A stretch of DNA of 64,000 nucleotides from Bradyrhizobium septentrionale (GTDB lineage: Bacteria > Pseudomonadota > Alphaproteobacteria > Rhizobiales > Xanthobacteraceae): positions 3,862,501 to 3,926,500 of the forward strand of contig NZ_CP088285.1 of the NCBI RefSeq assembly GCF_011516645.4, given 5' to 3'. Shown here in pieces: positions 38,644-47,630 of the stretch; positions within the stretch are counted from its first letter, which is position 1, and the number at the start of each line of letters is the position of its first letter. Position numbers and translations under genes: made by a program. Under the pieces are notes generated by a model. The model saw nothing but the letters and a program-made list of their open reading frames with translations, had not been told where the DNA came from and did not search any database.

Positions 38644-39273
38644 ATGGCCCGCACATTTGACGATGCCACCCGGCGGAATATCGCAGAGCTCTGCTCGGCG
38701 TTCGCGCGCCTCGCGCCGGCCGATGCGGCACCGACGCTGAAGCGCGCAGCGGTCGCGATCGCGCTGACCGAAGCCGATGACGGCAGCGGCGCGGCCTTCC
38801 TCTTGACCCGCCGCAGCGCGCGCCTGCGCGCCCACAGCGCGCAATGGGCGCTGCCGGGCGGGCGCTGCGATGCCGGCGAGACGCAGGCCGAGGCTGCGCT
38901 GCGCGAATTGCACGAGGAGCTTGGCATGGCGCTGTCCGACCGCGACGTGCTCGGCATGCTCGACGACTATCCGACCCGGTCCGGCTATCTGGTCACGCCG
39001 GTCGTGGTCTGGGCCGGCGCCAATGCGGCGATCGTGCCGAACCCGGACGAGGTCGCATCTGTCCACCGCATCGGCCTCGATGCGATCGAGCTAGAGGACG
39101 CCTTCACCTTCGTCACGATCCCGGAGAGTTCGCGGCGCGTGATCCGCTTCCGTCTCGGCGGCCAGCATATTCATGCGCCGACCGCGGCGCTGATCTATCA
39201 ATTCCGCGAGGTGCTGGCCGGCCGCAACACCCGCGTCGCCGATCTCGAGCAGCCGGTGTTCGCATGGAAGTGA
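38644..39273 (+). CDS. NUDIX hydrolase, CoA pyrophosphatase-like
   Basis: A 209-residue NUDIX protein. The NUDIX box is complete: GGRCDAGETQAEAALRELHE followed by ELGM. The preceding FLLTRRSARLRAHSAQWALP contains the LRxHxGQVAFPGG-like lead of CoA pyrophosphatases (NudL type), here as HSAQWALPGG. It probably hydrolyses CoA or related nucleoside diphosphates. It starts 49 bp from the divergent thioesterase gene. Confidence 0.9.
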   Translation: MARTFDDATRRNIAELCSAFARLAPADAAPTLKRAAVAIALTEADDGSGAAFLLTRRSARLRAHSAQWALPGGRCDAGETQAEAALRELHEELGMALSDRDVLGMLDDYPTRSGYLVTPVVVWAGANAAIVPNPDEVASVHRIGLDAIELEDAFTFVTIPESSRRVIRFRLGGQHIHAPTAALIYQFREVLAGRNTRVADLEQPVFAWK

Positions 39274-39283
39274 GTGGAGGAAA

Positions 39284-39505
39284 CTATCTGTGGTCTCGCT
39301 TGTGGCGGCGCGGCTTCGTTACTTTCGGTGGTGCGGCAGGATGCGCCGCGACCGCGGGTTCCGGATTGGGCGCCCGCGACACGTTCTCGTAACAGGTGAG
39401 ACGTGAACGGGTATCCGGAAACGATCCGCAATCCGGACGTTCAGCGCGCGCCGGCGCCATCAGCGTCAGCGCGCCTGCGGCGGCGAGCCAGAGTGCCTTC
39501 CTCAT
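39284..39505 (-). CDS. Small secreted hypothetical protein (73 aa)
   Basis: A 73-residue protein with a clear signal peptide MRKALWLAAAGALTLMAPAR-A. The mature part has DCGSFPDTRSRLTCYENVSR, two Cys around a short segment, and a basic tail KVTKPRRHKRDHR. GGAG lies 9 bp before ATG 39505. Convergent with the NUDIX gene. Function unknown; the RLTCYE motif is shared by several small exported proteins of Rhizobiales. Confidence 0.6.
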   Translation of the reverse strand: MRKALWLAAAGALTLMAPARAERPDCGSFPDTRSRLTCYENVSRAPNPEPAVAAHPAAPPKVTKPRRHKRDHR

Positions 39506-39633
39506 CGCGAGCTCCACTGCTTTCCTTGGAGCCGCATTATGGCGAAAATTCTGGATTTGGTCGCGGCATCCCGCCGCTTTCGATCCGGACAATTCCGGGC
39601 TGACTTCACGGCCGCGCTTGCTACAAGGAGGCG

Positions 39634-40827
39634 ATGCGCCCGCAATTGATTCGCCTCTCGTCAGGATTTGTCGCGCTCGCGCTGGTCGCTAGCGCGCCGT
39701 CTGTGTTGGCCGGCGAGGCGGATGCGTTGCCGCCTTCCGTCGCCAATGCGATGGCGCAGGCCTCGCCGCAGGCGATCATGGAGTATCGCCGCAAGCTGCA
39801 GGAATACCAGGAGGCGCGCGCCGCCTTCGAACAGGATGCGACCGCCTATTGGAACGCGATCGCCGACAAGCGGCGCGGCCGCAATGCCAAGCGCCGCGAC
39901 CGGGTGCAGGTCGCGCTGGATGATTACGTGCTGCAGCAGCCGCCGGTCTATGAGGGCCGGAAGCGGCCGGTCAATCCGGCTCCGGAAGAGGAGGAGGGCG
40001 GCAAGCGTCCGCCCAAAACGATACCGGTGGTCTCGGATTTGCTCAGGGCGGCGGCCGAGCAATTCCAGTTTACGCCGCAGCGGCCGGCCAAAGAGGTCGA
40101 GTTCAAGCGCGCCTATGCCCGCTACGCACGCGCGGCGGGGCTGACGCCGGAGCAGGCGGTGCGGGTCTATTCGTTCGAGACCGGCGGCACCGGCAATTAC
40201 GACGTCCAGGCGGGCATCGAGCATGGCGGCAAGCGCGCCATTTCCACCGCGATGGGCTACAACCAGCTGCTCACCACCAACACGGTCGAGTTATTGGCCG
40301 AGCAGGGTCATGAATTCGTGCGGGACCTTTCCGAGCGGGTTGCGGCGACGCAGGGGCCGGCGCGCAAGGCCATGGAGCACAAGCTCGCGGTGCTGAAGAA
40401 GATGGTGGCGTTTAGTCGCACCGTGCCCGACGACTGGTCGGCGCATCAACGGCTCGCCGACACCGCGCAGGGCTGGGCCTGTCATGCCATGGTGCTCGAC
40501 ATCGACGTCGGCCCGATGCTGCAGACCCATAAGCTGCTGACCTCGGTGATCTTCGCCCGCAACAAGGGCTACACACGGCCGCTGACCGCGGCCGAGCTCG
40601 AGATGATGAACCTCACCGGCGACGGCACCGGGCTCGACATGGTGACCATGCCGCAGGCGATGCGCGAGCAGGTGCCGACCTCGAACTTCTTCCAGCGCTC
40701 CGGCTACGAGCGCAACCCGGTCGCGATCCGCCACAACACCGTGGCCCGGCTGCTCGCCGTCACCAATGAGCGGATGGACTTCAACAGCAACAAGCCTGGC
40801 GCCCGGGAATTGGCCGCGGCGTTCTGA
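39634..40827 (+). CDS. Exported lysozyme-like protein of unknown family
   Basis: A 397-residue protein with signal peptide (LSSGFVALALVASAPSVLAG). Residues about 50-75 are helical (YRRKLQEYQEARAAFEQD) and 85-140 are charged. The C-terminal half looks like a transglycosylase-type lysozyme fold: a Glu in RVYSFETGGTGNYD followed 25-30 residues later by AISTAMGYNQLLTTNTVEL, which resembles the catalytic Glu and GxxQ blocks of SLT enzymes. No peptidoglycan-binding domain is seen. Murein cleavage is inference from these two motifs. A palindromic repeat follows. Confidence 0.7.
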   Translation: MRPQLIRLSSGFVALALVASAPSVLAGEADALPPSVANAMAQASPQAIMEYRRKLQEYQEARAAFEQDATAYWNAIADKRRGRNAKRRDRVQVALDDYVLQQPPVYEGRKRPVNPAPEEEEGGKRPPKTIPVVSDLLRAAAEQFQFTPQRPAKEVEFKRAYARYARAAGLTPEQAVRVYSFETGGTGNYDVQAGIEHGGKRAISTAMGYNQLLTTNTVELLAEQGHEFVRDLSERVAATQGPARKAMEHKLAVLKKMVAFSRTVPDDWSAHQRLADTAQGWACHAMVLDIDVGPMLQTHKLLTSVIFARNKGYTRPLTAAELEMMNLTGDGTGLDMVTMPQAMREQVPTSNFFQRSGYERNPVAIRHNTVARLLAVTNERMDFNSNKPGARELAAAF

Positions 40828-40843
40828 CGTCGGCCGAAAAACG

Positions 40844-40947
40844 CTAGAGCTTCGGTTCTGACTGAATCAGAACCGAAGCTCTAGACTCTTGTTTTGACGC
40901 GTTTTCTTCACGCGAACCGGTGTCCACTTCGCTCGAAAACGCTCTAG
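40844..40947. repeat. Palindromic element with 18-bp perfect stem
   Basis: CTAGAGCTTCGGTTCTGA (40844-40861) pairs exactly with TCAGAACCGAAGCTCTAG (40867-40884). A second part follows: GCGTTTTCTTCACGCGAACC ... CGAAAACGC. Both parts resemble a mosaic common between genes in Bradyrhizobium. It may also terminate the upstream gene. Confidence 0.85.
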
Positions 40948-41243
40948 TTCGAGCCGAACATGAACTTACCGTCGCCCTCGAGATAGGGCCCGGGGCGCAT
41001 GTAGAGCTGGCCATTGTGGCCGATGAAGAACAGCGTCCCCCTCGGCACCTTCTTGGCGCCCTTCAACAGCGTGCCGGCATTGCTGGTGCCCATCTTGTAG
41101 GCCCAGGTCTTGCCCTCCTTGTCATAGGCGTAGCCCATGTCGGGCTTCAGCTCCCACGGCGCAGCCTCCTGCGCGAAGGCGCATGTCGTCAGCGCGGCAA
41201 ACGCCGCAGTCGCAACAAAGGTCTTGGTCAAAAAATGCGTCAT
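40944..41243 (-). CDS. Exported hypothetical protein (99 aa)
   Basis: A 99-residue protein with signal peptide FLTKTFVATAAFAALTTCAFA cleaved before QEAAPWELKPDMGY. The mature domain of about 75 residues (GYAYDKEGKTWAYKMGTSN, GTLFFIGHNGQLYMRPGPY) is beta-rich and without Cys. No family recognised. Its stop codon lies at the edge of the preceding palindromic element. Confidence 0.65.
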   Translation of the reverse strand: MTHFLTKTFVATAAFAALTTCAFAQEAAPWELKPDMGYAYDKEGKTWAYKMGTSNAGTLLKGAKKVPRGTLFFIGHNGQLYMRPGPYLEGDGKFMFGSN

Positions 41244-41451
41244 GATCCACCTCCGGCCGAGAAAAACGGCGTCGTCCCCACGGTTCTGAACAAATCACGA
41301 ACGCCATTCGTGCGTCAATACGACAATCGGCGCGGCCGCTCGCGCCGGTCTGCGACTTTGTGATTCCCCGCATCGAGCTTGACGACTATCTTCGCGTTAC
41401 CGTTTACAAACGCCTCGATTGCCAGAAACACGACCTTGGGGATGGATCAGG

Positions 41452-41931
41452 ATGAACCACGTCATGAAGATCGGTATCGGTGTCGCGCTGTCGTTCATGA
41501 CGCTGGCGTCAGCCGCGCAGGCCGACGAATTCAAGCTCTCCAACAACCAGCGCATCTCCTGCAGCCGCGGCCTGTCCGCCGGCAAGCTCAACACCGCGAC
41601 CTGCAAGTCCTACGCCTATCTGTTCAACGCCAAGACCTCGGAATATTTCCGCTGCCAGGTTTCGCTGGCGCTGACGCGGGACAACAAGGAGGTCATCAAC
41701 GTCCAGGCCGATGGCGGCTGCACCAGGAAGCCGCGTATCTTCGAGACCGACGGCAACTACACCTTCGACGCCACCGAGACCGAGCCGCCGAACACCAATT
41801 CGTTCTTCGGTCCGGGCGGCTATGCGATCTGGGCGAGCGACGCCAACACCCAGAAGATCCGCGGCTGCATCACCATCTCGTCCGGCCTCGGCTCCGACAT
41901 CTCGAAGTGCCTCGACATGACGTTCCAGTGA
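41452..41931 (+). CDS. Exported hypothetical protein (159 aa)
   Basis: A 159-residue protein. ATG 41452 begins MNHVMKIGIGVALSFMTLAS, a signal peptide cleaved near AAQADE; ATG 41464 is also possible. The mature part is beta-rich with five or six cysteines (RISCSRG, TCKSY, RCQVSL, GGCTRK, GCITIS, KCLDM), suggesting disulfides in the periplasm. No family recognised. It precedes the CitE-like gene by 19 bp and may be cotranscribed, although the functions seem unrelated. Confidence 0.65.
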   Translation: MNHVMKIGIGVALSFMTLASAAQADEFKLSNNQRISCSRGLSAGKLNTATCKSYAYLFNAKTSEYFRCQVSLALTRDNKEVINVQADGGCTRKPRIFETDGNYTFDATETEPPNTNSFFGPGGYAIWASDANTQKIRGCITISSGLGSDISKCLDMTFQ

Positions 41932-41950
41932 CGGCGGTGCGGATAGCGTG

Positions 41951-42853
41951 ATGCGCAAGCTGCGCCCAGCCCCGCTCTGCCGCTCCTGGCTGTTTCTCGA
42001 AGGCGCCAATGAGGCGGTCCTGCAGCGGGCAGCCGCCAGCGGCGCCGACGTGTTGATCCATGAGCTCGAGGATTTCACCCCGCCGCCGCTGCGTCCGAAG
42101 GCGCGGGCACTGGCGGCCGCGCTCTATGCGGCCTGGCGCGACCAGGGCGTTGTTGTCGCGGTCCGCGTCAATCCGCTGGACCAGGACGGCATGGATGACC
42201 TCGCCGCGGTGATGCAGGGACGTCCCGATATCGTCGCGCTGCCGAAGGTTGCCGAGCCGCACCATGTCGTCCGGCTTGACGAGGCGGTGACGCGGTTCGA
42301 GCGCGACTATGGCATCGCCGAGGGATCGACGTCCCTGCTGCCGAACATCGAGTTCGCGCGCGGTCTGGTGCAGACCGGCGCGATCGCGGCAGCAAGCCGG
42401 CGCATCATCGGTTGCCTGATGGCCTCCGAAGATCTCGCCGCCGATCTTGGTGCCGAGCGCGGCAGCGATGGCCTGGAGCTCGCCTATGCGCGGCAACGCT
42501 TCATCGTCGAATGTCGCGCGGCTGGCGTCGTCGCGGTCGATTGTCCCTACACCTGGAGCGACGCTGAAGGCGTCGCGCGCGACACGGTGTGGGCGCGACG
42601 GCTGGGCTACACCGCCAAGAGCCTGGTCGATCCTGCGCACGCGACAATCGTCAACGGCGTCCTCACGCCGAGTGAGGACGAGCTGCGCCAGGCGGGCAGG
42701 ATCGTCGCGGCGTTCGAGGCGGCGCGGACACAGGGCCTTGGGCGCGTCGAACTCGATGGCTCGCTGCTCGAGGTCCCGACCTATTCGAACGCAAAGCGTC
42801 TGATCGCGCGCGGCGAGGCGCTGCGCGCGATCGATCGCAATGCTCAAGCCTGA
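41951..42853 (+). CDS. HpcH/HpaI aldolase family (CitE-like CoA ester lyase)
   Basis: A 300-residue TIM-barrel protein. The N-terminus RSWLFLEGANEAVLQRAAAS and the ELEDFTPPPLRPKARA motif (usual form DLEDSV-P...K) place it with citrate lyase beta / malyl-CoA lyase proteins. Further blocks are LPKVAEPHHV, IEFARGLV and FIVECRAAGVVAVDCPYT. Asp-to-Glu and other changes in the first motif mean the substrate may differ from citramalyl-CoA. GTG 41948 is directly upstream of the chosen ATG. Stand-alone gene; no CoA ligase or transferase beside it. Confidence 0.86.
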   Translation: MRKLRPAPLCRSWLFLEGANEAVLQRAAASGADVLIHELEDFTPPPLRPKARALAAALYAAWRDQGVVVAVRVNPLDQDGMDDLAAVMQGRPDIVALPKVAEPHHVVRLDEAVTRFERDYGIAEGSTSLLPNIEFARGLVQTGAIAAASRRIIGCLMASEDLAADLGAERGSDGLELAYARQRFIVECRAAGVVAVDCPYTWSDAEGVARDTVWARRLGYTAKSLVDPAHATIVNGVLTPSEDELRQAGRIVAAFEAARTQGLGRVELDGSLLEVPTYSNAKRLIARGEALRAIDRNAQA

Positions 42854-42867
42854 CCAGAGGCCACGCC

Positions 42868-44085
42868 TCAGGATACGATCGGCTCTTTCTCCGAGAAGTG
42901 CATGCGTGAGCGCGCGAACTTCTTGACGCCCATCGGCTTGCCGAACAGGTAACCCTGGACCTGATCGAAATCCATCTCATGCGCGGCGAGGAAGTCCGCG
43001 CGCGTCTCGACGCCCTGCGCGACGACTTGCGCGCCGCTATCGTGAGCTAGCTCAATGACCCGCCGGCACACCGTCTGCTTCAGGCGCTGGTCCGCGCAGC
43101 CGGTGACGAATTGATGGTCGACCTTGAGCTGGACGAACGGGAAGTTCGGCAGTCCGAGCAGGGACGGCCAGTTGGCGCCGACATTGTCGATCGAGATGCC
43201 GATATTGTGCAACCGCACACGCCTCGCGACATCGATCGCAAGGTCGAGATTGTCGACCACCTCGGTGCTGTCGATCTCGATCAGCAGGCCGGCGAAGGCC
43301 GCATGATCCGGCATGCGGTAACAGAGCTCGCGCACCGCGTCGTCATCGGCGAGAAACGACATCGGCAGGTTGATCGAGAGATCGACCGGCCCGATCTGCT
43401 CGAGGAGATAGCGCCAGTCCTCGATCGCGCGCGCGATCACGAACTCGGACAGCGCATGAAAATGCGGATCGCCTTCATCGGGGATGAAGTAGGCCGGCGG
43501 CACGACGCCCCAGGCTGGATGGCGCATCCGGATCAGCGCTTCGGCGCCGCTCGGAACCAGCGTGCGGAGATGAATTTTCTGCTGATACCACAGCTCGAGC
43601 CAGCCGGCCTTCAGCGCTTCGGGCACATCCACCGCGGGGCTCGGCGCGGGTTCGAGCGGCAGCAGCGACGCAAGACTGTCACGCAGGGTTCCCGCGCTGA
43701 ACGGCGTCGACAGTGCCGGCAGCATGGCGATGCCGTATTCATCGCCGATCTGCCGGACCGCCTTGACGATGATCGAGTCCGGCTGGCCGATGACGAGGAC
43801 CTTGCCGCCGTAGTCCTTTCTCACCAAAGTCTCGAGAATTTTACTGACTTCGATGCCGTCAACGGACACGCCGAGCACCAGAAGATCGGGCCGTTCCGCG
43901 TCCAGGACGGTTTCGAGTTCCAAAGCCTGGCTGCATTCACTGGTGATGAAGCCGAGGTCTTCCAGCGCCTCCGCGAGGAAGGTCCGAAGGTGTTTTTTGC
44001 TGTCCGCAATGCATGCGCGTGGGGTCAGCTTGCGATGTCCGAACCATCCGGCTCGCGCGTGTCCGATGTGACTGATGTGGTTCAT
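42868..44085 (-). CDS. REC-like / EAL-domain protein, probably catalytically inactive
   Basis: A 405-residue protein with an N-terminal receiver-like domain (about 20-140) and a C-terminal EAL domain (about 165-395). Of the c-di-GMP phosphodiesterase residues, EAL (E182), N239, E270 and K321 are present, but DDFG reads IDNVG (second Asp to Asn301) and the catalytic AEGVE reads AQGVE (Glu to Gln357). In the receiver part the phospho-acceptor Asp expected after LLVL is Gly72. So it is likely a c-di-GMP or protein binder rather than an enzyme. Monocistronic; stop 15 bp from the convergent CitE-like gene. Confidence 0.85.
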   Translation of the reverse strand: MNHISHIGHARAGWFGHRKLTPRACIADSKKHLRTFLAEALEDLGFITSECSQALELETVLDAERPDLLVLGVSVDGIEVSKILETLVRKDYGGKVLVIGQPDSIIVKAVRQIGDEYGIAMLPALSTPFSAGTLRDSLASLLPLEPAPSPAVDVPEALKAGWLELWYQQKIHLRTLVPSGAEALIRMRHPAWGVVPPAYFIPDEGDPHFHALSEFVIARAIEDWRYLLEQIGPVDLSINLPMSFLADDDAVRELCYRMPDHAAFAGLLIEIDSTEVVDNLDLAIDVARRVRLHNIGISIDNVGANWPSLLGLPNFPFVQLKVDHQFVTGCADQRLKQTVCRRVIELAHDSGAQVVAQGVETRADFLAAHEMDFDQVQGYLFGKPMGVKKFARSRMHFSEKEPIVS

Positions 44086-44456
44086 GCCCCGCCTTATCCG
44101 TAATTACCCCGGCCTGACTCGTACATCCAAGAGCGGCGGCAATCATGGAAATTTCTGGCTCATACATTGATTGCGCCGCTAACCTTAAAGGATTCAATTC
44201 GAATCAAATGACGCGGGAATCGGCGCGTCTCACCGCTGTCGCGCGCGCAACAAATGCGTCATCTGACGTTCATGAGCGCGATCGCGCCGGCTTTTGACGT
44301 CGGCAGAAACATTGCGTGCGTGTTTCATCGAGAGACGGTGTTAATGACTGTGGTGTCGCTTCGATGCAGACGTGGATCTGCGTCATTGTCGGACATCAGA
44401 TCGTGTCACGCGGCGTGATGCGTTGATCCGCTGCCGAGCGCCGACGGCGAATCGGA
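44086..44456. other. Intergenic region without a recognised gene
   Basis: 371 bp upstream of the EAL gene and downstream of the MFS gene. It contains the dyad GATTC-AATTC-GAATC at about 44191-44205 and is less GC-rich than its surroundings. It probably holds the EAL gene promoter. Nothing else is supported. Confidence 0.4.
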
Positions 44457-45743
44457 TCATCCGTTCTGCGGTGCCAATGCAGTTGTGTGTGACGGCGTCG
44501 TTGCCGTGCGCAATGTCTCCGGCATCAACGCGCAGTAGCCGATCAGCCCGGCACAAGCGACGGCTGCAAGGAACAGGAATGCGGCGCTATAACCGGCGTG
44601 GACGACGATGAATCCGGCGACTGCCGTGCTCAGCGCGCCGCCGAGGCCGGTTGCGGTGGCGATCGCGCCCTGACTGATGTTGAAATGCCCGGTACCGTGC
44701 GTGAGATCGGCAACCACGAGGGGGAATAGAGCGCCGAAGATCCCGGCGCCGACGCCGTCGAGCAATTGCACCGACACCAGCCAGTATGGGTTGTCCGACA
44801 GCGGATAGAGCGCGCCACGAATGGCCAGCACCGCGAGCGCCACAGCGAAGATCGGCTTGCGGCCCCAAACATCGGCCTTGCGTCCGACCAGCACCGCAAC
44901 CGGCACCATCACCATCTGCGCCGCGATGATGCAGACCGACATCAGCGACGTCCCGAGGTTGCGGTTGACCAATGCGAGCTTCTGGCCGACCAGCGGCAGC
45001 ATCGCCGCGTTGGCAAAGTGAAAGATCACGGTGGAGACCGCGAAGATCAAAAGCGGCTTGCAGGTCAGCAGCACGCGAAAGCCGGATGGCTGGTCCTGCG
45101 CCGCGCCTTGTCCCTCTGCGACATCGTCGAGTCCGCGCGCGACCTGATGGTCGATGGCGGCGGCCGGGATCGACAGCGTTGCGGCGATGCTGGCGAGCGC
45201 CATCGCCGCCAGCAGCCAGAACACGACGATTGGGCCGAACCAGTAGGCTGTGCCGCCGGCGATCGCCGCGGCGACCGCGTTGCCGGCGTGATTGAACGCT
45301 TCGTTGCGGCCTGTCCGCGCCGCGAATGCCTTGGGTCCGACAATGCCGAGCGTCACCGCGGCGATCGCCGGCGCGAACACCGATCCGGCGGCGGCCGCGA
45401 GCGCTTGGGTCGCGGCGACCAGTTCGAACCGGTCGAGCAGCGGCAGCAGCAGGCACGCGGCGGTCACGGCAATCGCAGCCGCGATCATCAGGGCGCGCTT
45501 GGCGTGGCTGCGGTCGATCAGGGCGCCGGACGGGGTCTGGGCGACGATCCCGGCAATCGCCGCGATCGACATCACTGACCCGATCGAGGCCTCGTCCCAT
45601 TTCCGTTCGGTCAGCAGATAGATCGCCAGATAAGGGCCGAGCCCGTCCCGCACGTCGGCGAGGAAGAAGTTCAACGCATCAAGCGCGCGCGTGGCGGTCG
45701 TCCGGGACGGCTGCAAGTCATACCTCGCCGCGGGATTGCGCAT
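44457..45743 (-). CDS. MFS transporter
   Basis: A 428-residue protein with about 12 membrane helices and the MFS loop motif after helix 2 (GALIDRSHAKRAL). The N-terminus ATRALDALNFFLADVRDGLG and the PYLAIYLLTERKWDEASIGS segment match a group of Rhizobiales MFS carriers that often lie alone. Helices 6 and 7 are separated by a loop of about 30 polar residues (DDVAEGQGAAQDQ). Substrate unknown; no regulator adjacent. Confidence 0.9.
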   Translation of the reverse strand: MRNPAARYDLQPSRTTATRALDALNFFLADVRDGLGPYLAIYLLTERKWDEASIGSVMSIAAIAGIVAQTPSGALIDRSHAKRALMIAAAIAVTAACLLLPLLDRFELVAATQALAAAAGSVFAPAIAAVTLGIVGPKAFAARTGRNEAFNHAGNAVAAAIAGGTAYWFGPIVVFWLLAAMALASIAATLSIPAAAIDHQVARGLDDVAEGQGAAQDQPSGFRVLLTCKPLLIFAVSTVIFHFANAAMLPLVGQKLALVNRNLGTSLMSVCIIAAQMVMVPVAVLVGRKADVWGRKPIFAVALAVLAIRGALYPLSDNPYWLVSVQLLDGVGAGIFGALFPLVVADLTHGTGHFNISQGAIATATGLGGALSTAVAGFIVVHAGYSAAFLFLAAVACAGLIGYCALMPETLRTATTPSHTTALAPQNG

Positions 45744-45973
45744 CTCAACCCGCTCGCATGCGCAGAGTTCCCGTCGTGGCGAGCGGTGCTGCCATACGGG
45801 ATCCCTGTTTGGATGGGTTGACCCCGTGGGGGTGTGCGGCCAATTTCCGGCTGAGCCTAAGGGGAGAATAGGGCTCAGCGTAATCCGGGGAGACCGGCCC
45901 CCGGATTTCGCTGGCGCTTCATCCGGGTTACGGGCCTTATTCGGGCGACAAGAACAACAAGGGAGAACAAACG

Positions 45974-46780
45974 ATGGATCGGCTCAAGGGCAAGGTTGCG
46001 ATGGTGGTCGGCGCGGGCTCGATTGGGCCCGGCTGGGGCAATGGCAAGGCGACCGCCGTGACCTTTGCGCGCGAGGGCGCCAGCGTGTTCTGCGTCGATC
46101 GCAACGGCGCGGCGGCCGAGGAGACGGTCAAGATCATCACCGAGGAGGGCGGCAAGGCTGTCGCATTCACTGCCGATGTGTCGCGTGCCGTCGAGGTCGA
46201 GGCGATGGTCGCGGCCTGCCTGAAGACCTATGGCCGCATCGACGTGCTCGACAACAATGTCGGCATCGCCGAGGTCGGCAGCGTGGTCGAGGTGGCGGAA
46301 GCCGATTGGGACCGCGTGTTCGCGGTCAACCTCAAGAGCGCTTATCTGTCGATGAAGCACGTCATTCCCGTGATGATCAAGCAGGGCGGCGGCTCGATCA
46401 TCAACATCTCTTCGATCGCATCGATCCGCCATGTCGGCATTTCCTATGTCAGCTACAATGCGAGCAAGGCGGCGATGAACCAAATGACGCGTTCGACCGC
46501 GGTCGAGTTTGCCTCCAAGCATGTCCGCGTCAACGCGATCCTGCCCGGGCTGATGAAGACGCCGATGGTGGCGCATTCGGCGGGGCTGGCGCAGAGCTAC
46601 GCCAAGGGCGACGTCGAGGCGATGTGGCGCGCCCGCGACGCGCAGGTGCCGATGGGGCACATGGGCGACGCCTGGGACGTCGCCAATGCCGCGCTGTTCC
46701 TCGCGTCGGACGAATCGAAATATGTCACCGGCATCGAGCTCGTGGTCGACGGCGGCATTACTTCGAAGTCCGGTGCGTAA
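45974..46780 (+). CDS. SDR family oxidoreductase
   Basis: A 268-residue short-chain dehydrogenase. The cofactor loop is VVGAGSIGPGWGNGKATAVT, longer than usual and with GIG replaced by IGPGWGNGK, as in a group of SDRs that act on aromatic or alicyclic acids. Other motifs are DNNVGIAE, the catalytic Ser in ISSIASI, YNASKAAM and VDGGITSKSG. A GGGAG sequence precedes ATG 45974. It converges with a frameshifted membrane gene. Substrate unknown. Confidence 0.9.
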   Translation: MDRLKGKVAMVVGAGSIGPGWGNGKATAVTFAREGASVFCVDRNGAAAEETVKIITEEGGKAVAFTADVSRAVEVEAMVAACLKTYGRIDVLDNNVGIAEVGSVVEVAEADWDRVFAVNLKSAYLSMKHVIPVMIKQGGGSIINISSIASIRHVGISYVSYNASKAAMNQMTRSTAVEFASKHVRVNAILPGLMKTPMVAHSAGLAQSYAKGDVEAMWRARDAQVPMGHMGDAWDVANAALFLASDESKYVTGIELVVDGGITSKSGA

Positions 46781-46786
46781 AAGAGG

Positions 46787-47555
46787 TTACTGCGCCAGCG
46801 CCAGGATGCCGCCGGCAAACGAATGCCAGGCGGCCGAGGTGCTGATCGGCCAGTTCAACAGCTTCACCGCGACCAGCGCCAACCCACCATAGATGTAGAC
46901 CGGGTGCGGACGGCCGCGGGTGCGCCAGTCGAACACGATCGCGACGACCAGCAGCAGATAGGCCACGAATGCCGGCGCGATCGTGACCGGGACCGGCGGT
47001 GGCCCCGGCGGGCCTGATGGTGCGAGGAAGGTCAGGAACCAGCGCAACCGCAGCATCGAGGATCGAAACGGCCGCGAGCAGCATCAGCCGCTTGTGTGCT
47101 TCGCGGTAGCGGACGTAGATGATCGCGAGCGCGAAGACGATTGCAAAGAACACGATGCCGCTGAACGGAACGATCGAAAAGGCGATGCCTTCGTTGATCT
47201 GCCCGATCGCGGCCGAGCGCTTCATGACGCTGATCGAGGCCATCAGGCCCAGCATCGTCATGGCAGTCGCAAGCGACACGCCGATCATGCCGACCCGGCG
47301 ATGCCGCACGATCCGCCCCGAAGCCGCAAGCCAGCTCTGGAATACGAAATAGAGCGTCCAGGCGAAGAACAGCAGGCCATGCAAATGCACGACAGGGGGC
47401 GCTGCCAGCGAACCCCGCGCCATCGGCACCCAGTAGGTCGGGGCAAAGCCGAGTACGGCGACCGCCATGCACGACAACGCCATATAGAAATAGAAGAACT
47501 GCGCTTCGATCTTCGCCGAGGCGCGTTGTGAATTGCGATCGATGAGGATTGTCAT
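46787..47555 (-). pseudogene. Multi-helix membrane protein gene with a frameshift
   Basis: From ATG 47555 the frame encodes several membrane helices (AVAVLGFAPTYWVP, VHLHGLLFFAWTLYFVFQSW, IVFFAIVFALAIIYVRYREA) up to ILDAAVA. There it leaves the coding frame; the continuation RWFLTFLAPSGPPGPPPVPV and a further helix VAYLLLVVAIVFDWRTRGRP lies in another frame and ends at 46787. The break is at GCGC 47042-47045 and looks like loss of two bases from a GCGCGC tract. Either a real pseudogene or a sequencing error. The family is a small hypothetical membrane group of Rhizobiales. Confidence 0.75.
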
Positions 47556-47630
47556 GATGTTGGGTCTGACAAATCCAGCGATGGTTCAACCGGGCCCGGC
47601 TGCGAACGATCTTGTGAAGACGGCGGGCCA

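Noticed and set aside
41122..41373. Minus-strand frame of 83 residues over the 99-aa gene
   Set aside because: Shadow; the 40944-41243 frame has a proper signal peptide.
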